Source: Saccharothrix sp. ALI-22-I (lineage in GTDB: Bacteria > Actinomycetota > Actinomycetes > Mycobacteriales > Pseudonocardiaceae). From it: 64,000 bases of DNA. The stretch is taken from the NCBI RefSeq assembly GCF_001984175.1, contig NZ_MTQP01000065.1, forward strand, positions 347,127 to 411,126. Reading direction: 5' to 3'. The notes beneath the pieces are model-generated. The model saw only the letters and a list, made by a program, of their open reading frames with translations. It was not told the origin of the DNA and made no database searches. The stretch's first letter is position 1, and each line of letters starts with the position of its first letter. Shown in pieces: positions 32,311 through 41,261 of the stretch. A program made the translations under genes and the position numbers.

Positions 32311-32354
32311 AGTGGTCGAACACTGGACGAACCCCGAGTACCGGAGGTCCGTCC

Positions 32355-32765
32355 ATGGATGTCATCGCACTCGTCGGCCGCATCCTGTTCGTGTTCGTCT
32401 TCGTCGGTTCCGCGATCGGCCACTTCACCCAGACCGACGCCATGGCCGGGTACGCCGGTTCCAAGGGCGTCCCGTCGGCGAAAATCGCCACCCTCGGCAC
32501 TGGTGCGCTCCAGATCGTCGGGGCATTGATGCTGCTCCTGGGTGTGTGGGCGGATCTCGGCGCCCTGCTGCTGGTGATCTTCCTGCTGCCGACGGCGTTC
32601 CTGATGCACCCGTTCTGGAAGGAGACCGACCCGCAGGCCAAGCAGATGGCGATGACCCAGTTCAGCAAGGACCTGTCCCTCGCCGGCGCCGCGCTGCTGT
32701 TCTTCGGCCTGTACGCGGGCGCGGGGTCCGAACTGGGCCTGACCATCACCGGACCGCTGTTCTGA
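32355..32765 (+). CDS. DoxX-family membrane protein
   Basis: The 136-aa protein has four helices (ALVGRILFVFVFVGSAIGHF, IATLGTGALQIVGALMLLLGVWA, LGALLLVIFLLPTAFLMHPF, LSLAGAALLFFGLYAGAG). The pattern RxLFVxxFxxSGxxHF at the N-terminus and the MHPFWxETDPQxK loop before helix 4 are typical of the DoxX/SURF4-like group, some of which help protect against oxidative stress. Start ATG 32355 has GGAGG about 8 nt upstream. It lies 44 bp after the exporter operon and may be cotranscribed with it. Confidence 0.88.
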   Translation: MDVIALVGRILFVFVFVGSAIGHFTQTDAMAGYAGSKGVPSAKIATLGTGALQIVGALMLLLGVWADLGALLLVIFLLPTAFLMHPFWKETDPQAKQMAMTQFSKDLSLAGAALLFFGLYAGAGSELGLTITGPLF

Positions 32766-32797
32766 CGCGTGCCGACGCTGCCGTTACCCTGATTGGC

Positions 32798-34762
32798 GTG
32801 AGTGTCGAGTCGGTCTTCCCCGCCCTGGAACCCCTGCTGCCGAGGGTGTCCAAGCCGGTGCAATACGTCGGCGGGGAGCTCAACGCCACCGTCAAGGACT
32901 GGGACTCCGCCGCCGTGCGGTGGGCCCTGATGTACCCGGACGCCTACGAGGTCGGGCTGCCCAACCAGGGCGTCATGATCCTGTACGAGGTCCTCAACGA
33001 GCAGCCGGACGTGCTGGCCGAGCGGACCTACGCGGTGTGGCCCGACCTGGAGAAGCTGATGCGGGAGCACGGCGTCCCGCAGTTCACCGTGGACGCGCAC
33101 CGGCCCGTCGGCGCCTTCGACCTGCTCGGCGTGAGTTTCGCCACCGAACTCGGCTACACGAACCTGCTCAGCGCGCTCGACCTGGCGGGCATCCCGATCC
33201 ACGCCGCCGACCGCACCGAGGACCACCCCATCGTGGTGGCCGGCGGGCACGCGGCGTTCAACCCGGAGCCGATCTCGCCGTTCGTCGACGCCGCGGTGCT
33301 CGGTGACGGCGAGGAAGCCGTCCTGGAGATCACCGACATCGTCCGCGCGTGGAAGGCCGAGGGCCGGCCGGGCGGTCGGGACGAGATCCTGACCAGGCTG
33401 GCCGAGACCGGCGGCGTGTACGTGCCGCGCTTCTACGACGTGGAGTACCTGCCGGACGGCCGCATCCAGCGCGTGGTGCCCAACCGCGAGCGGGTGCCGT
33501 ACCGGGTGTTCAAGCGGACCACGATGGACCTCGACGCGTGGCCGTACCCGAAGCAGCCGCTGGTGCCGCTGGCGGAGAGCGTGCACGAGCGGATGAGCGT
33601 GGAGATCTTCCGCGGCTGCACCCGCGGCTGCCGGTTCTGCCAGGCGGGCATGATCACCCGCCCGGTGCGCGAGCGGTCCATCGAGGGCATCGGCGCGATG
33701 GTGCAGCGCGGCCTGGAGGCGACCGGTTTCGAGGAGGTCGGCCTGCTGTCGCTGTCCAGCGCGGACCACTCGGAGATCGCCGAGATCACCAAGGGCCTCG
33801 CGGACCGCTACGAGGGCACGAACACCAGCCTGTCACTGCCCAGCACGCGGGTCGACGCGTTCAACATCGACCTGGCCAACGAGTTGTCCCGCAACGGCCG
33901 CCGCTCCGGCCTGACGTTCGCCCCGGAAGGCGGCAGCGAACGCCTCCGGCGCGTGATCAACAAGATGGTGTCGGAGGAAGACCTGATCCGCACGGTCAGC
34001 GCGGCGTTCAGCGCGGGCTGGCGGCAGGTGAAGCTGTACTTCATGTGCGGCCTGCCCACCGAGACCGACGACGACGTGGTCCAGATCGCCGAGATGGCCA
34101 AGAACGTCATCCGCGCGGGCCGGGAGGTCTCCGGCCGCAAGGACATCCGCTGCACCATCTCCATCGGCGGGTTCGTGCCCAAGCCGCACACGCCGTTCCA
34201 GTGGGCCGCGCAGTGCGACCCGGAGACGGTGGACGACCGGCTGCGCAAGCTGCGCGAGGCGGTGAACTCCGACCGCGCGCTGGGCCGCAACATCGGCATG
34301 CGCTACCACGACGGCAAGCCGTCGCTGATCGAAGGACTGCTGTCGCGCGGCGACCGGCGCATCGGCCTGGTGATCGAGCGGGTGTGGCGCGAGGGCGGCC
34401 GGTTCGACGGCTGGTCCGAGCACTTCTCCTACGACCGCTGGGTGCAGGCCGCCGAGGCCGTGCTGCCGCCGTTGGGCGTGGACCTGGCCTGGTTCACCAC
34501 CCGGGAGCGCGAGGAGCTGGAGGTCCTGCCCTGGGACCACCTCGACTCGGGGCTGGACAAGGAATGGCTCTGGGCGGACTGGCAGGACGCGCTGGACGAG
34601 CGTGAGCAGGACGACTGCCGCTGGACGCCGTGCTTCGACTGCGGTGTGTGCCCGGCGATGGGCACCGACATCGAGGTCGGCCCCACCGGTCGGACGCTGC
34701 TGCCGATCTCGCCGGTCGGCAAGGGGTCCCCCGTGCGCAACCCGGCGTTGACGCAGGGCTGA
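32798..34762 (+). CDS. Radical SAM protein of the TIGR03960 family
   Basis: The protein has 654 aa and starts at GTG 32798. An N-terminal B12-binding-like region (MYPDAYEVGLPNQGVMILYEVLN, LLGVSFATELGYTNLLSALDLAGIP) is followed by the radical SAM core with the CxxxCxxC cluster site in RGCTRGCRFCQAGMITRP, then LSLPSTRVDAF, LTFAPEGGSERLRRVINK and FMCGLPTETDDD. A cysteine-rich C-terminus (PCFDCGVCPAMGTD) may bind a further cluster. In actinobacteria this gene is normally next to the TIGR03936/DUF2344 gene just upstream of rne, and its reaction is not established. Here the partner is at 41262, with four unrelated genes between. Confidence 0.92.
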   Translation: MSVESVFPALEPLLPRVSKPVQYVGGELNATVKDWDSAAVRWALMYPDAYEVGLPNQGVMILYEVLNEQPDVLAERTYAVWPDLEKLMREHGVPQFTVDAHRPVGAFDLLGVSFATELGYTNLLSALDLAGIPIHAADRTEDHPIVVAGGHAAFNPEPISPFVDAAVLGDGEEAVLEITDIVRAWKAEGRPGGRDEILTRLAETGGVYVPRFYDVEYLPDGRIQRVVPNRERVPYRVFKRTTMDLDAWPYPKQPLVPLAESVHERMSVEIFRGCTRGCRFCQAGMITRPVRERSIEGIGAMVQRGLEATGFEEVGLLSLSSADHSEIAEITKGLADRYEGTNTSLSLPSTRVDAFNIDLANELSRNGRRSGLTFAPEGGSERLRRVINKMVSEEDLIRTVSAAFSAGWRQVKLYFMCGLPTETDDDVVQIAEMAKNVIRAGREVSGRKDIRCTISIGGFVPKPHTPFQWAAQCDPETVDDRLRKLREAVNSDRALGRNIGMRYHDGKPSLIEGLLSRGDRRIGLVIERVWREGGRFDGWSEHFSYDRWVQAAEAVLPPLGVDLAWFTTREREELEVLPWDHLDSGLDKEWLWADWQDALDEREQDDCRWTPCFDCGVCPAMGTDIEVGPTGRTLLPISPVGKGSPVRNPALTQG

Positions 34763-34804
34763 TCCGGCCCTCGGTGATGACCGTCGCTCAGTGATCCTGG
34801 CCGC

Positions 34805-35740
34805 TCATCGAGCGCGGTGCCTGGCTGACACCGGTGCCGGGGGGACGGGGACTTCGGTGTCGGCGGAGTTGACGCGGATCGCGCGCATCGGGCACACCCG
34901 TGCCGCCGCGTGCACCTGCGGCGTCTGGTCGGCGTCGGGGTTGCGCGCGTAGCGCAGCCGGCCGTCGTCCAGCACCCGGAACACCTTGGGCGCCTGGTCC
35001 TGGCACAGCGCGAAGTGCCGGCACCGGGCGTGGTCGACGGCGACCCGGAGCCCGGTCGGACCGTTCTCCACCGTCGGCTGGTCGTCATCGAGCCGCTGTT
35101 GGTCGAGCCGCCGTTGGCCGAGCCGGGGTTCGTCGGGCCGGGGTTCGTCGTTCTCGGCCTGTGGCGGTGCGGCCTCGATCACGCCCATCCGCACGAGCAC
35201 GTGCGGCGGCAGGAACCGCAGCATGGTCAGCGTTATCGCGGGCATCAGCACGGTGATCCCGCCCAGCCACACCACGGCGACGTGGCCGTTGGCGGCGGCG
35301 CCGAGCCAGGCGTGCATCGCGCTGAGCCACACCCCGATGTACGCGAGCCGGTGCAGGCGCAGCCAGTTGCGGTAGAACACGGTGCGCCCGAGCGCGGCCG
35401 TCACCGAGGCCGCGATCATCAGCTCCAGCCCCACCACGCCCAGCGCGTGCCGCACCTCACCGCCGCCGACGAGCGGCAGCAGGAGTTGGTAGATCGCCAG
35501 CGAGCCGTTCTCCAGCAGCACGAACGCCATCCCGTGGACCACGGCGGTGGCCATCGCGAACGTCGCCAGCACCTGGTGCGTGGTGCGCAGCGCGGCACGT
35601 CCGGTGATCTTGCGGACCCAGCCGGTGGCGGTGAGCACGCCCCAGCACGCGGTCAGGCACATCGTGACGTAGGCCATCCGCCCGGACAGCGTGGCGACGT
35701 CCCACACGGCGGCGTCCTGTTCCGAGACTGCGAGCACCAC
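34805..35740 (-). CDS. Ferric-reductase-like heme membrane protein fused to a ferredoxin
   Basis: The protein has 311 aa. Residues ~1-190 hold about six helices with paired histidines (ALRTTHQVLATFAMATAVVHGM and RLHRLAYIGVWLSAMHAWLG) as in ferric reductase-like, heme-binding membrane domains. A charged linker rich in Asp, Glu, Pro, Arg and Gln (about 200-230) follows. A C-terminal ferredoxin (about 235-295) has VDHARCRHFALCQDQAPKVF and AARVCPMRAI, a three-to-four cysteine site of the single-cluster type. The fusion suggests electron transfer between a soluble Fe-S carrier and membrane heme; the physiological partner is unknown. A perfect CRP-type palindrome lies 94 bp upstream of its start, suggesting global carbon or redox control. 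Confidence 0.85.
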   Translation of the reverse strand: MVLAVSEQDAAVWDVATLSGRMAYVTMCLTACWGVLTATGWVRKITGRAALRTTHQVLATFAMATAVVHGMAFVLLENGSLAIYQLLLPLVGGGEVRHALGVVGLELMIAASVTAALGRTVFYRNWLRLHRLAYIGVWLSAMHAWLGAAANGHVAVVWLGGITVLMPAITLTMLRFLPPHVLVRMGVIEAAPPQAENDEPRPDEPRLGQRRLDQQRLDDDQPTVENGPTGLRVAVDHARCRHFALCQDQAPKVFRVLDDGRLRYARNPDADQTPQVHAAARVCPMRAIRVNSADTEVPVPPAPVSARHRAR

Positions 35741-35833
35741 GTGTGCTCCCCCCTGTTAAAGAACCGATCCACCCTCTAGTGAGGAACTACGAACGTCGTG
35801 TGCGACGGTTCGACAGAAGGTTCAATTGAGATA

Positions 35834-35849
35834 TGTGATCTGCATCACA
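35834..35849. promoter_or_regulatory. Perfect CRP/GlxR-type binding site
   Basis: TGTGATCTGCATCACA matches the CRP consensus TGTGA-N6-TCACA exactly and is a 6-bp-arm palindrome. It lies between the divergent heme/ferredoxin gene (start 35740) and the ECF sigma gene (start 36019), 94 and 170 bp from the two starts. A second inverted repeat (GAACGTCG/CGACGGTTC, one bulge) lies at about 35791-35811. Confidence 0.7.
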
Positions 35850-36018
35850 CCGCTACTCCAGAACCGCCCGGATGGTCAACACGATGCGGCCCCTAGAACG
35901 GTTGGTAACGTCCCCGAAACCGACTGTGCAGTGGGTGGATCGCGGCCTTGTGTTGTAGTACGTTCCCCACTGTCTTATTCGCCCCGCCGCGCGAGAACTC
36001 TGGGAGGTTTGGTACTCC

Positions 36019-36552
36019 ATGAATTCAATGGGCGGTGTCCGGGTGGACGACAGACGAGCCGGAGAAGAACTCGTCACCGCGCTGTACGCGCAGTTCAAGG
36101 GCACGTTGTACGCCCATGTGCTCGGCCTGACCAACCACGACCGGCAGTGGACCGAGGACGTGGTCCAGGAGACCTTGATCCGTGCGTGGCAGAACGCCGA
36201 GACGCTGGTCCGCGACCCGCGGATGCTGCGGGGCTGGCTGCTCACAGTGGCCAGGAGGATCGTCATCGACGGGTGGCGCACGAGGCAGTCGAGACCTCAG
36301 GAAGTGGAGCTGACCAGCCCGGACACGGTCGAAGTCCCGGACGAGACCGAACGGCGGCTGTCCGCCATGGTGCTCAACGACGTGATCGGCAAGCTCGGCG
36401 AGGAACACCGTGCCGCGATTTACGAGACGTACGTGCGCGGTCGGACCGTGCGCGAGGCGGCAGTGATCCTGGGCATTCCGGAGGGCACCGTGAAGTCACG
36501 GGTCTATAACGCGATGAAGATCCTGCGTCGCGCGTTGCGAGAGTGGAACTGA
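36019..36552 (+). CDS. ECF-type sigma factor
   Basis: This 177-aa protein has region 2 (LVTALYAQFKGTLYAHVLGLT, DVVQETLIRAWQN, RGWLLTVARRIVIDGWR) and region 4 (MVLNDVIGKLGEEHRAAIYETYVRGRTVREAAVILGIPEGTVKSRVYNAMKILRRAL). Both the -10 and -35 binding parts are present, and it lacks region 1.1, so it is an extracytoplasmic-function sigma factor resembling the SigL/SigE-like set of actinobacteria. The ATG at 36019 has GGGAGG about 11 nt upstream. No anti-sigma gene with a membrane or zinc domain lies downstream. Control may be transcriptional, through the CRP-type site 170 bp upstream, but that distance makes it uncertain. Confidence 0.9.
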   Translation: MNSMGGVRVDDRRAGEELVTALYAQFKGTLYAHVLGLTNHDRQWTEDVVQETLIRAWQNAETLVRDPRMLRGWLLTVARRIVIDGWRTRQSRPQEVELTSPDTVEVPDETERRLSAMVLNDVIGKLGEEHRAAIYETYVRGRTVREAAVILGIPEGTVKSRVYNAMKILRRALREWN

Positions 36553-36805
36553 GAAAGCTAACAGCGGCCCCTCGGCAAATATCCGGACACGGCGTACGTA
36601 TTGTTCGCGCGGTCGGTGAATCGGGATACCGAAGTCGGAACCCGATTCTCGCCGAAGATCGGCGAGGCGTCTCTACGGTGGGTACCGAAGGAAATCTCGC
36701 TGCGGCGATCACGGCCCTTCGGTACCGGGGGGACTGGACAGGTGTCCTACCGTGGTGGTCCCGATCATCCGCACCGGCTGCGTCGCAGCGGATCGGAGCT
36801 CTCCG

Positions 36806-39511
36806 GTGACAGCATCGAACCCGACCAGACTGCCGGGCCGGGACCGCGAACTGCGCGCGGCCCGTGCGCTGCTGCGCGGCGTGCTGCCGGGCCGGACCTC
36901 GACGTTGCTGGTCGGCGGGGAGATCGGCATCGGCAAGTCGGCCCTGTTGAGCGCGATCGCCGAGGACGCCCGCGACCTCGGCTTCACGGTGGCGGCCGCG
37001 GCCGGCGCCCGGCTGGAGAGCGATCTGCGCGGCGGCGTGATCGGGCGGCTCGCCGTGGGCCTGCGCGACGGGCAGGCCGAGTCGCTCGACTGGTTTTACG
37101 GAGTGGTCCGAGAGGCGCTGGGCCGCGGGCCGCTGCTGTTGGTCGTGGACGATGTGGACCTGGCGGACAGCTGGTCCCTGCGCTGCCTGGCCTACGTGCT
37201 GCGCCGGGTCACCGACCAGCCGTTGGCGGTCGTGCTCGCCGCCACCACCGGCCAGTCGCCGGTCGGCGAGGTGACGCTGCCGGAACTGGCGGCCGAGCAC
37301 CACGAGCACGTCGAACTGGCCGGATTGGACGTTGACACGGTCGCCGAGCTCGTCGGCGACGCGCCCGCGGCGACCTGCCGGGAAGTCACCAAGGGCAACC
37401 CCAAGCTGTTGGGGGCACTGGTGGAACAGCTGCGCGACCGTCCCGGTGCGACCACGGCCGACGTGCACGCGCTCGGCTCGGAGAAGATCGGGGCGGCGCT
37501 GCGGGTGCGGCTGCACCGTTACGAGGGCGCGGTCGAAGTGGTGCGCGCCGCGGCCGTGTTGGCCGAGGACGCGACCGTGGACCGCCTGGCCGCGATGGCG
37601 GACGTCGAACCACGCCGGGCACTGCGGGTCATCGACGGCCTGGTGCGGCTGCGCGTGTTCCGCGACGACTACCCGCTCGGTTTCCGCCACGTGTACCTGC
37701 GCAACGCCGTGCTGGCGGACCTGCCGGTCGCGACCAAGGCCGCCGACCACGCGCGCGCCGCCGTGCTGCTGCGGGACTCGGGCGCGTCCGAAGGGCGGAT
37801 CGCCGAACACCTGCGCGGAGCGCGCGCCGTGCCGCTCCCGTGGGGCGTGGAGGTCCTGCGGCGCGCGGCCCGCAAAGCCACCTACGACGACCGGCTGGAC
37901 GACGCACAGGACTACCTGGAGCGCGCGCTGGAGGAACGCCTGTCGTCGGACGAACGCCTCGCCGTCCAACTGGAACTCGTGCACATCACGTTCCTGGTCG
38001 ACCAGGCGGCGGGCATGGCCCGGTTGCGCGACTCACTGGCCCACGCCGACGATGCCCGGTCCGCCGCCGGCCAGTCGGTCACCATGCTGCTGCGGCTGTG
38101 CAGCGCCCCGGAGGCCCGGCTGGCGCTGTCCATCGGCCTGCAACTGGTGTCCCGGCTCACGTCGCAGGAGCACGACGAGTCGTGGGAACTGCGGGTCATG
38201 TCCTACCTCGCGGGCATGGGCAACAACGTCGGCCTCGCGCTGCGCGCCAGCATGTTCACCGACGAGCTGGAGTCGGAGGTGCCGCAGGCGCCACGGCTGA
38301 AGCAGATCCACTCCGCGGTCATGTCGCTCGGGCACGCGTTACGCGGAGAGTCGGCCGAGGAGGCCCTGCGGTACGCGTCCGAGGCGTTGGACGGCGAACG
38401 CTACGACATCTTCGTGCAGCCCTTCGTGTTCACCGTCAGCACGGCCTTCATGGCCGACGCGCCGGACCTGTCCGACCGGTTCCGCCGCATGATCGGCAAC
38501 GAGGCCGAGCCGCACGACTACCACCTCCGCAAGGGCACCGTCGTGTCGATGGCGCACGGCATGGACTTCCTCGCCCGCGGGCAACTGGTGCGCGCCAAGA
38601 CGTTCCTCAAGTGGCAGCTGCGGCTGTTCGACGAACTGGACGCGGTCGCGGTGTGCCCCATGGCGATCCTGTGCGCGGCCCGGCTGGCGGAGGTCCTGGT
38701 GGACCTCGGCCGGTTCGAGGAGGCACGGGAGCTGCTGGCGCGCTACGGGTTCGCAGACGAGCTGCCGGAGCTGTTCCAGCACAACGTGACGCTGTACGCC
38801 CGGGGCAAGCTCAAGCTCGCCACCGGCGACCCGCAGGGCGCGCTGGCGGACCTGCTCGAATGCGGGCGAAGACTTACCGCGTCCAAAATAGACAGCCCGG
38901 CGATCCTGCCGTGGCGTGCGTTGGCGGTACGTGCACACCTCGCGCTGGGACGCCGTGAGGTGGCCGCCCAACTGGCCGCCGAAGACCTCGCCCGCGCCAA
39001 GCGCTGGGGCACCCCGCGGGCCATGGGCACCGCGCTGATCTCCGTCGGGCTCACCACCGACGACGAAGCCGCGACCCGCGCGTTGCACAAGGCGGTGGAG
39101 TACCTGACCGATTCGCCCGCCCGCCTGCTGCACGCCGAGGCGCTGCTGCAGCTGGGCGCGCAACTGCGCCGCCGCTGCCAGGGCGAACGCGCCATCCCGT
39201 ACCTGCGGCAGGCCGTCGAGCTGAGCGCCCGGTGCGAGTCGAAGCCGTTGATCCGGCGGGCCGCCGAGGAACTGCGGGCGTGCGAGCCGGCCACCGCCCA
39301 GGGCACCGTGCACGGCCTGACCAAGCAGGAAACCCGCGTCGCGGGCATGGCCGCGCAGGGCCTGACCAACCGGCAGATCGCCGAAGCCCTGTTCCTCACC
39401 CGCCGCACGGTCGAGCTGCACCTGTCCGGCGCCTACCGCAAGCTCGGCATCGCCGGCCGGGCCGACCTGGCGGGCGCGTTGCGCCGCCACCAGGACCAGT
39501 ACTCGGCCTGA
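36806..39511 (+). CDS. LuxR-family ATPase regulator with TTA codon
   Basis: The protein has 901 aa from GTG 36806 (VTASNPTRLPGRDREL), chosen for GGAG 8-11 nt upstream; GTG 36752 is open too. The N-terminal AAA-type domain has Walker A LLVGGEIGIGKSALL and Walker B-like LLLVVDDVDLADSW. A long helical (TPR-like) middle of ~550 residues follows. The LuxR helix-turn-helix comes last (LTKQETRVAGMAAQGLTNRQIAEALFLTRRTVELHLSGAYRKLGI). These large ATPase/LuxR (LAL) proteins often control secondary metabolism. Codon 512 (38339-38341) is TTA, rare in such genomes, so translation may depend on the bldA tRNA. The 36553-36805 gap before it holds no other gene. Confidence 0.9.
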   Translation: MTASNPTRLPGRDRELRAARALLRGVLPGRTSTLLVGGEIGIGKSALLSAIAEDARDLGFTVAAAAGARLESDLRGGVIGRLAVGLRDGQAESLDWFYGVVREALGRGPLLLVVDDVDLADSWSLRCLAYVLRRVTDQPLAVVLAATTGQSPVGEVTLPELAAEHHEHVELAGLDVDTVAELVGDAPAATCREVTKGNPKLLGALVEQLRDRPGATTADVHALGSEKIGAALRVRLHRYEGAVEVVRAAAVLAEDATVDRLAAMADVEPRRALRVIDGLVRLRVFRDDYPLGFRHVYLRNAVLADLPVATKAADHARAAVLLRDSGASEGRIAEHLRGARAVPLPWGVEVLRRAARKATYDDRLDDAQDYLERALEERLSSDERLAVQLELVHITFLVDQAAGMARLRDSLAHADDARSAAGQSVTMLLRLCSAPEARLALSIGLQLVSRLTSQEHDESWELRVMSYLAGMGNNVGLALRASMFTDELESEVPQAPRLKQIHSAVMSLGHALRGESAEEALRYASEALDGERYDIFVQPFVFTVSTAFMADAPDLSDRFRRMIGNEAEPHDYHLRKGTVVSMAHGMDFLARGQLVRAKTFLKWQLRLFDELDAVAVCPMAILCAARLAEVLVDLGRFEEARELLARYGFADELPELFQHNVTLYARGKLKLATGDPQGALADLLECGRRLTASKIDSPAILPWRALAVRAHLALGRREVAAQLAAEDLARAKRWGTPRAMGTALISVGLTTDDEAATRALHKAVEYLTDSPARLLHAEALLQLGAQLRRRCQGERAIPYLRQAVELSARCESKPLIRRAAEELRACEPATAQGTVHGLTKQETRVAGMAAQGLTNRQIAEALFLTRRTVELHLSGAYRKLGIAGRADLAGALRRHQDQYSA

Positions 39512-39518
39512 CCCCGGC

Positions 39519-41015
39519 TCACTCCTGCACGGCGGCCACCGCGTCGACCATGCCGTGCCCGTAGAAGCCGTTGTACTCGGAGTAGCCGGTGCAGTAGGCG
39601 TCCTGCACGCCGGTGCCGTTGAGGTCGTAGTCCGCCGGGCACGGCAGCGTCTCCGCCCGCGCGTTGAGCATCCGGGTCAGCTCACCGGCGCTCGCCTCGG
39701 GGTGCGTGGACGCCAGCAGCGCCGCCACCCCGGCCACGTGCGGCGCGGCCATCGACGTGCCGCACGAGTAGTCGTACCCCGCGTCGGGCACGGTCGACAG
39801 CACGCACCCGCTCTTGTCGTCGTCCGGCACCTGCCTGCGGTCGCCGCCCGGCGCGGTCAGGTCCACCGCGCCCAGCCCGTACGAGCTGTACCCGGCCTTG
39901 ACCTTGTCCGCGCCCACCGACGACACCGCCACCACGTTGCGCAGCTGCGCGGGCAGCACCAGGCAGGTGCTGTCCACCGGCCGCGGCTTCACGTCCTCCG
40001 GCGCGGCGTTGGTCGGGCTCAACGCGTCCCGGCCCGGCTTGGTCAGGTCGGCCGCCGCGTTGCCCGTCGCCGCCACGGTCAGCACGCCCTGGCCGGTCGC
40101 GTACTCGACCGCGCGCCGCACCGCCTCGTAGACCACGGACTGGCCCATCTTGTTCTGGCAGGTGAACACCCACGGGTCGATGAAGTAGCTGTTGTTGGTG
40201 ATGGTCATGCCCCGCTCGGCGGCCCACATGAACCCGCACACGGCGTACTCGGGGTAGATGAACCCGGCGTCGTCCACGACCTTCACCGACGCGATCCGCA
40301 CGCCCGGCGCGACCCCTGTGGTGCCCAGGCCGTCGTCGGCCGCCGCGATCGTGCCCGCCACGTGCGTGCCGTGCCCGGACGTCGTCGGCGCCCACGCCGC
40401 GGGCGACGGATCGGCCACCCCGGTCGTGCAGCCCGCGGACAGCGCCGGGTCCAGCGCGCCGACCAGGTCTGGGTGCGTCGGGTCGATGCCCGAGTCGAGC
40501 ACGCCGACCACCACGTCCCGGCTGCCGGTGCTCACCGCGTGCGCCTCGGCCGCCTGGATCAGGTCCATGTCCCACTGCTCGGCGGTGCGGTCCACCGCGC
40601 CCGCCTGGGTGGGCGTGCCGGTCGGCTCGTCCTCCCGCTTCTGCCGCCCTTCCGCCGGCTGGGCGGGGGCGCCGTTGCGCTTGGACAGGCCGTCGAGCTG
40701 TGCGCTGTACGCCCGGTCGGCGCCGATCTTCTGGCCGAACCGGGGATCGGCGGACACGGCCACGGCCACCGCGATCTGCGGGTAGTACCGGGTGGTGGTG
40801 CCGCACGCGGCGAGGACCTGCGCCTGCGCCAGCGGCGCGATGGTGCCGGGGGAGAACACGACCAGGTAGCGCAGCGTCGGACCGGGCTGGACGCAGTCCA
40901 CCGCGGTCACCGGCTCGTCGGGGTCGGCCGCGGCGGGCGTGCTCACCGCGAAACACCCGGTCGCGAGCAGTGCGGCGCTGACCGCGACCGCTCGGACGCG
41001 GCGGTGCAGAGGCAC
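39519..41015 (-). CDS. Secreted subtilisin-like serine peptidase (S8)
   Basis: The protein has 498 aa. The N-terminus is a signal peptide (RRVRAVAVSAALLATGCFAVSTPAAA), possibly cleaved after AAA. An inhibitor-type prodomain of ~90 residues precedes a spacer and the catalytic domain. The triad is intact: D in VLDSGIDPTHPDL, H in SGHGTHVAGT and S in SCGTSMAAPHVAG; the oxyanion asparagine is in VAATGNAAAD. Several paired cysteines (TCLVLPAQ, GCVLSTV, YSCGTS, LPCPADY, DAYCTG) suggest disulfides outside the cell. It lies convergent with the LuxR-type regulator, 7 bp apart, and diverges from the TIGR03936 gene. It is probably an exoprotease for nutrients or envelope processing. Confidence 0.93.
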   Translation of the reverse strand: MPLHRRVRAVAVSAALLATGCFAVSTPAAADPDEPVTAVDCVQPGPTLRYLVVFSPGTIAPLAQAQVLAACGTTTRYYPQIAVAVAVSADPRFGQKIGADRAYSAQLDGLSKRNGAPAQPAEGRQKREDEPTGTPTQAGAVDRTAEQWDMDLIQAAEAHAVSTGSRDVVVGVLDSGIDPTHPDLVGALDPALSAGCTTGVADPSPAAWAPTTSGHGTHVAGTIAAADDGLGTTGVAPGVRIASVKVVDDAGFIYPEYAVCGFMWAAERGMTITNNSYFIDPWVFTCQNKMGQSVVYEAVRRAVEYATGQGVLTVAATGNAAADLTKPGRDALSPTNAAPEDVKPRPVDSTCLVLPAQLRNVVAVSSVGADKVKAGYSSYGLGAVDLTAPGGDRRQVPDDDKSGCVLSTVPDAGYDYSCGTSMAAPHVAGVAALLASTHPEASAGELTRMLNARAETLPCPADYDLNGTGVQDAYCTGYSEYNGFYGHGMVDAVAAVQE

Positions 41016-41261
41016 GGGGGACCTCCAGGGCTGGACCGGTCGGGTGGCCCGGACGGCTGGCCGTCAATCGGACTGCTGTTGCCGGACGGTAGCCAGACGG
41101 GGCTGAGCAGACAAGCGCAACGGTCCCGAACATGTCCAAGGTACCGTCCTGGTGGAGTAGGAACGTGGACCGTTGGGGTGCTCACCCCATCGTGAGCCAC
41201 CCGGTTACCCAAAGGAGTAGCCCTGAGTCGCCACCAGCCCACCAACCCGTCGGCCGCACCT

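Noticed and set aside
41176..41189. GGGGTG-CT-CACCCC inverted repeat before the TIGR03936 gene
   Set aside because: Arms of only 6 bp in GC-rich DNA; chance is likely and no factor could be named.
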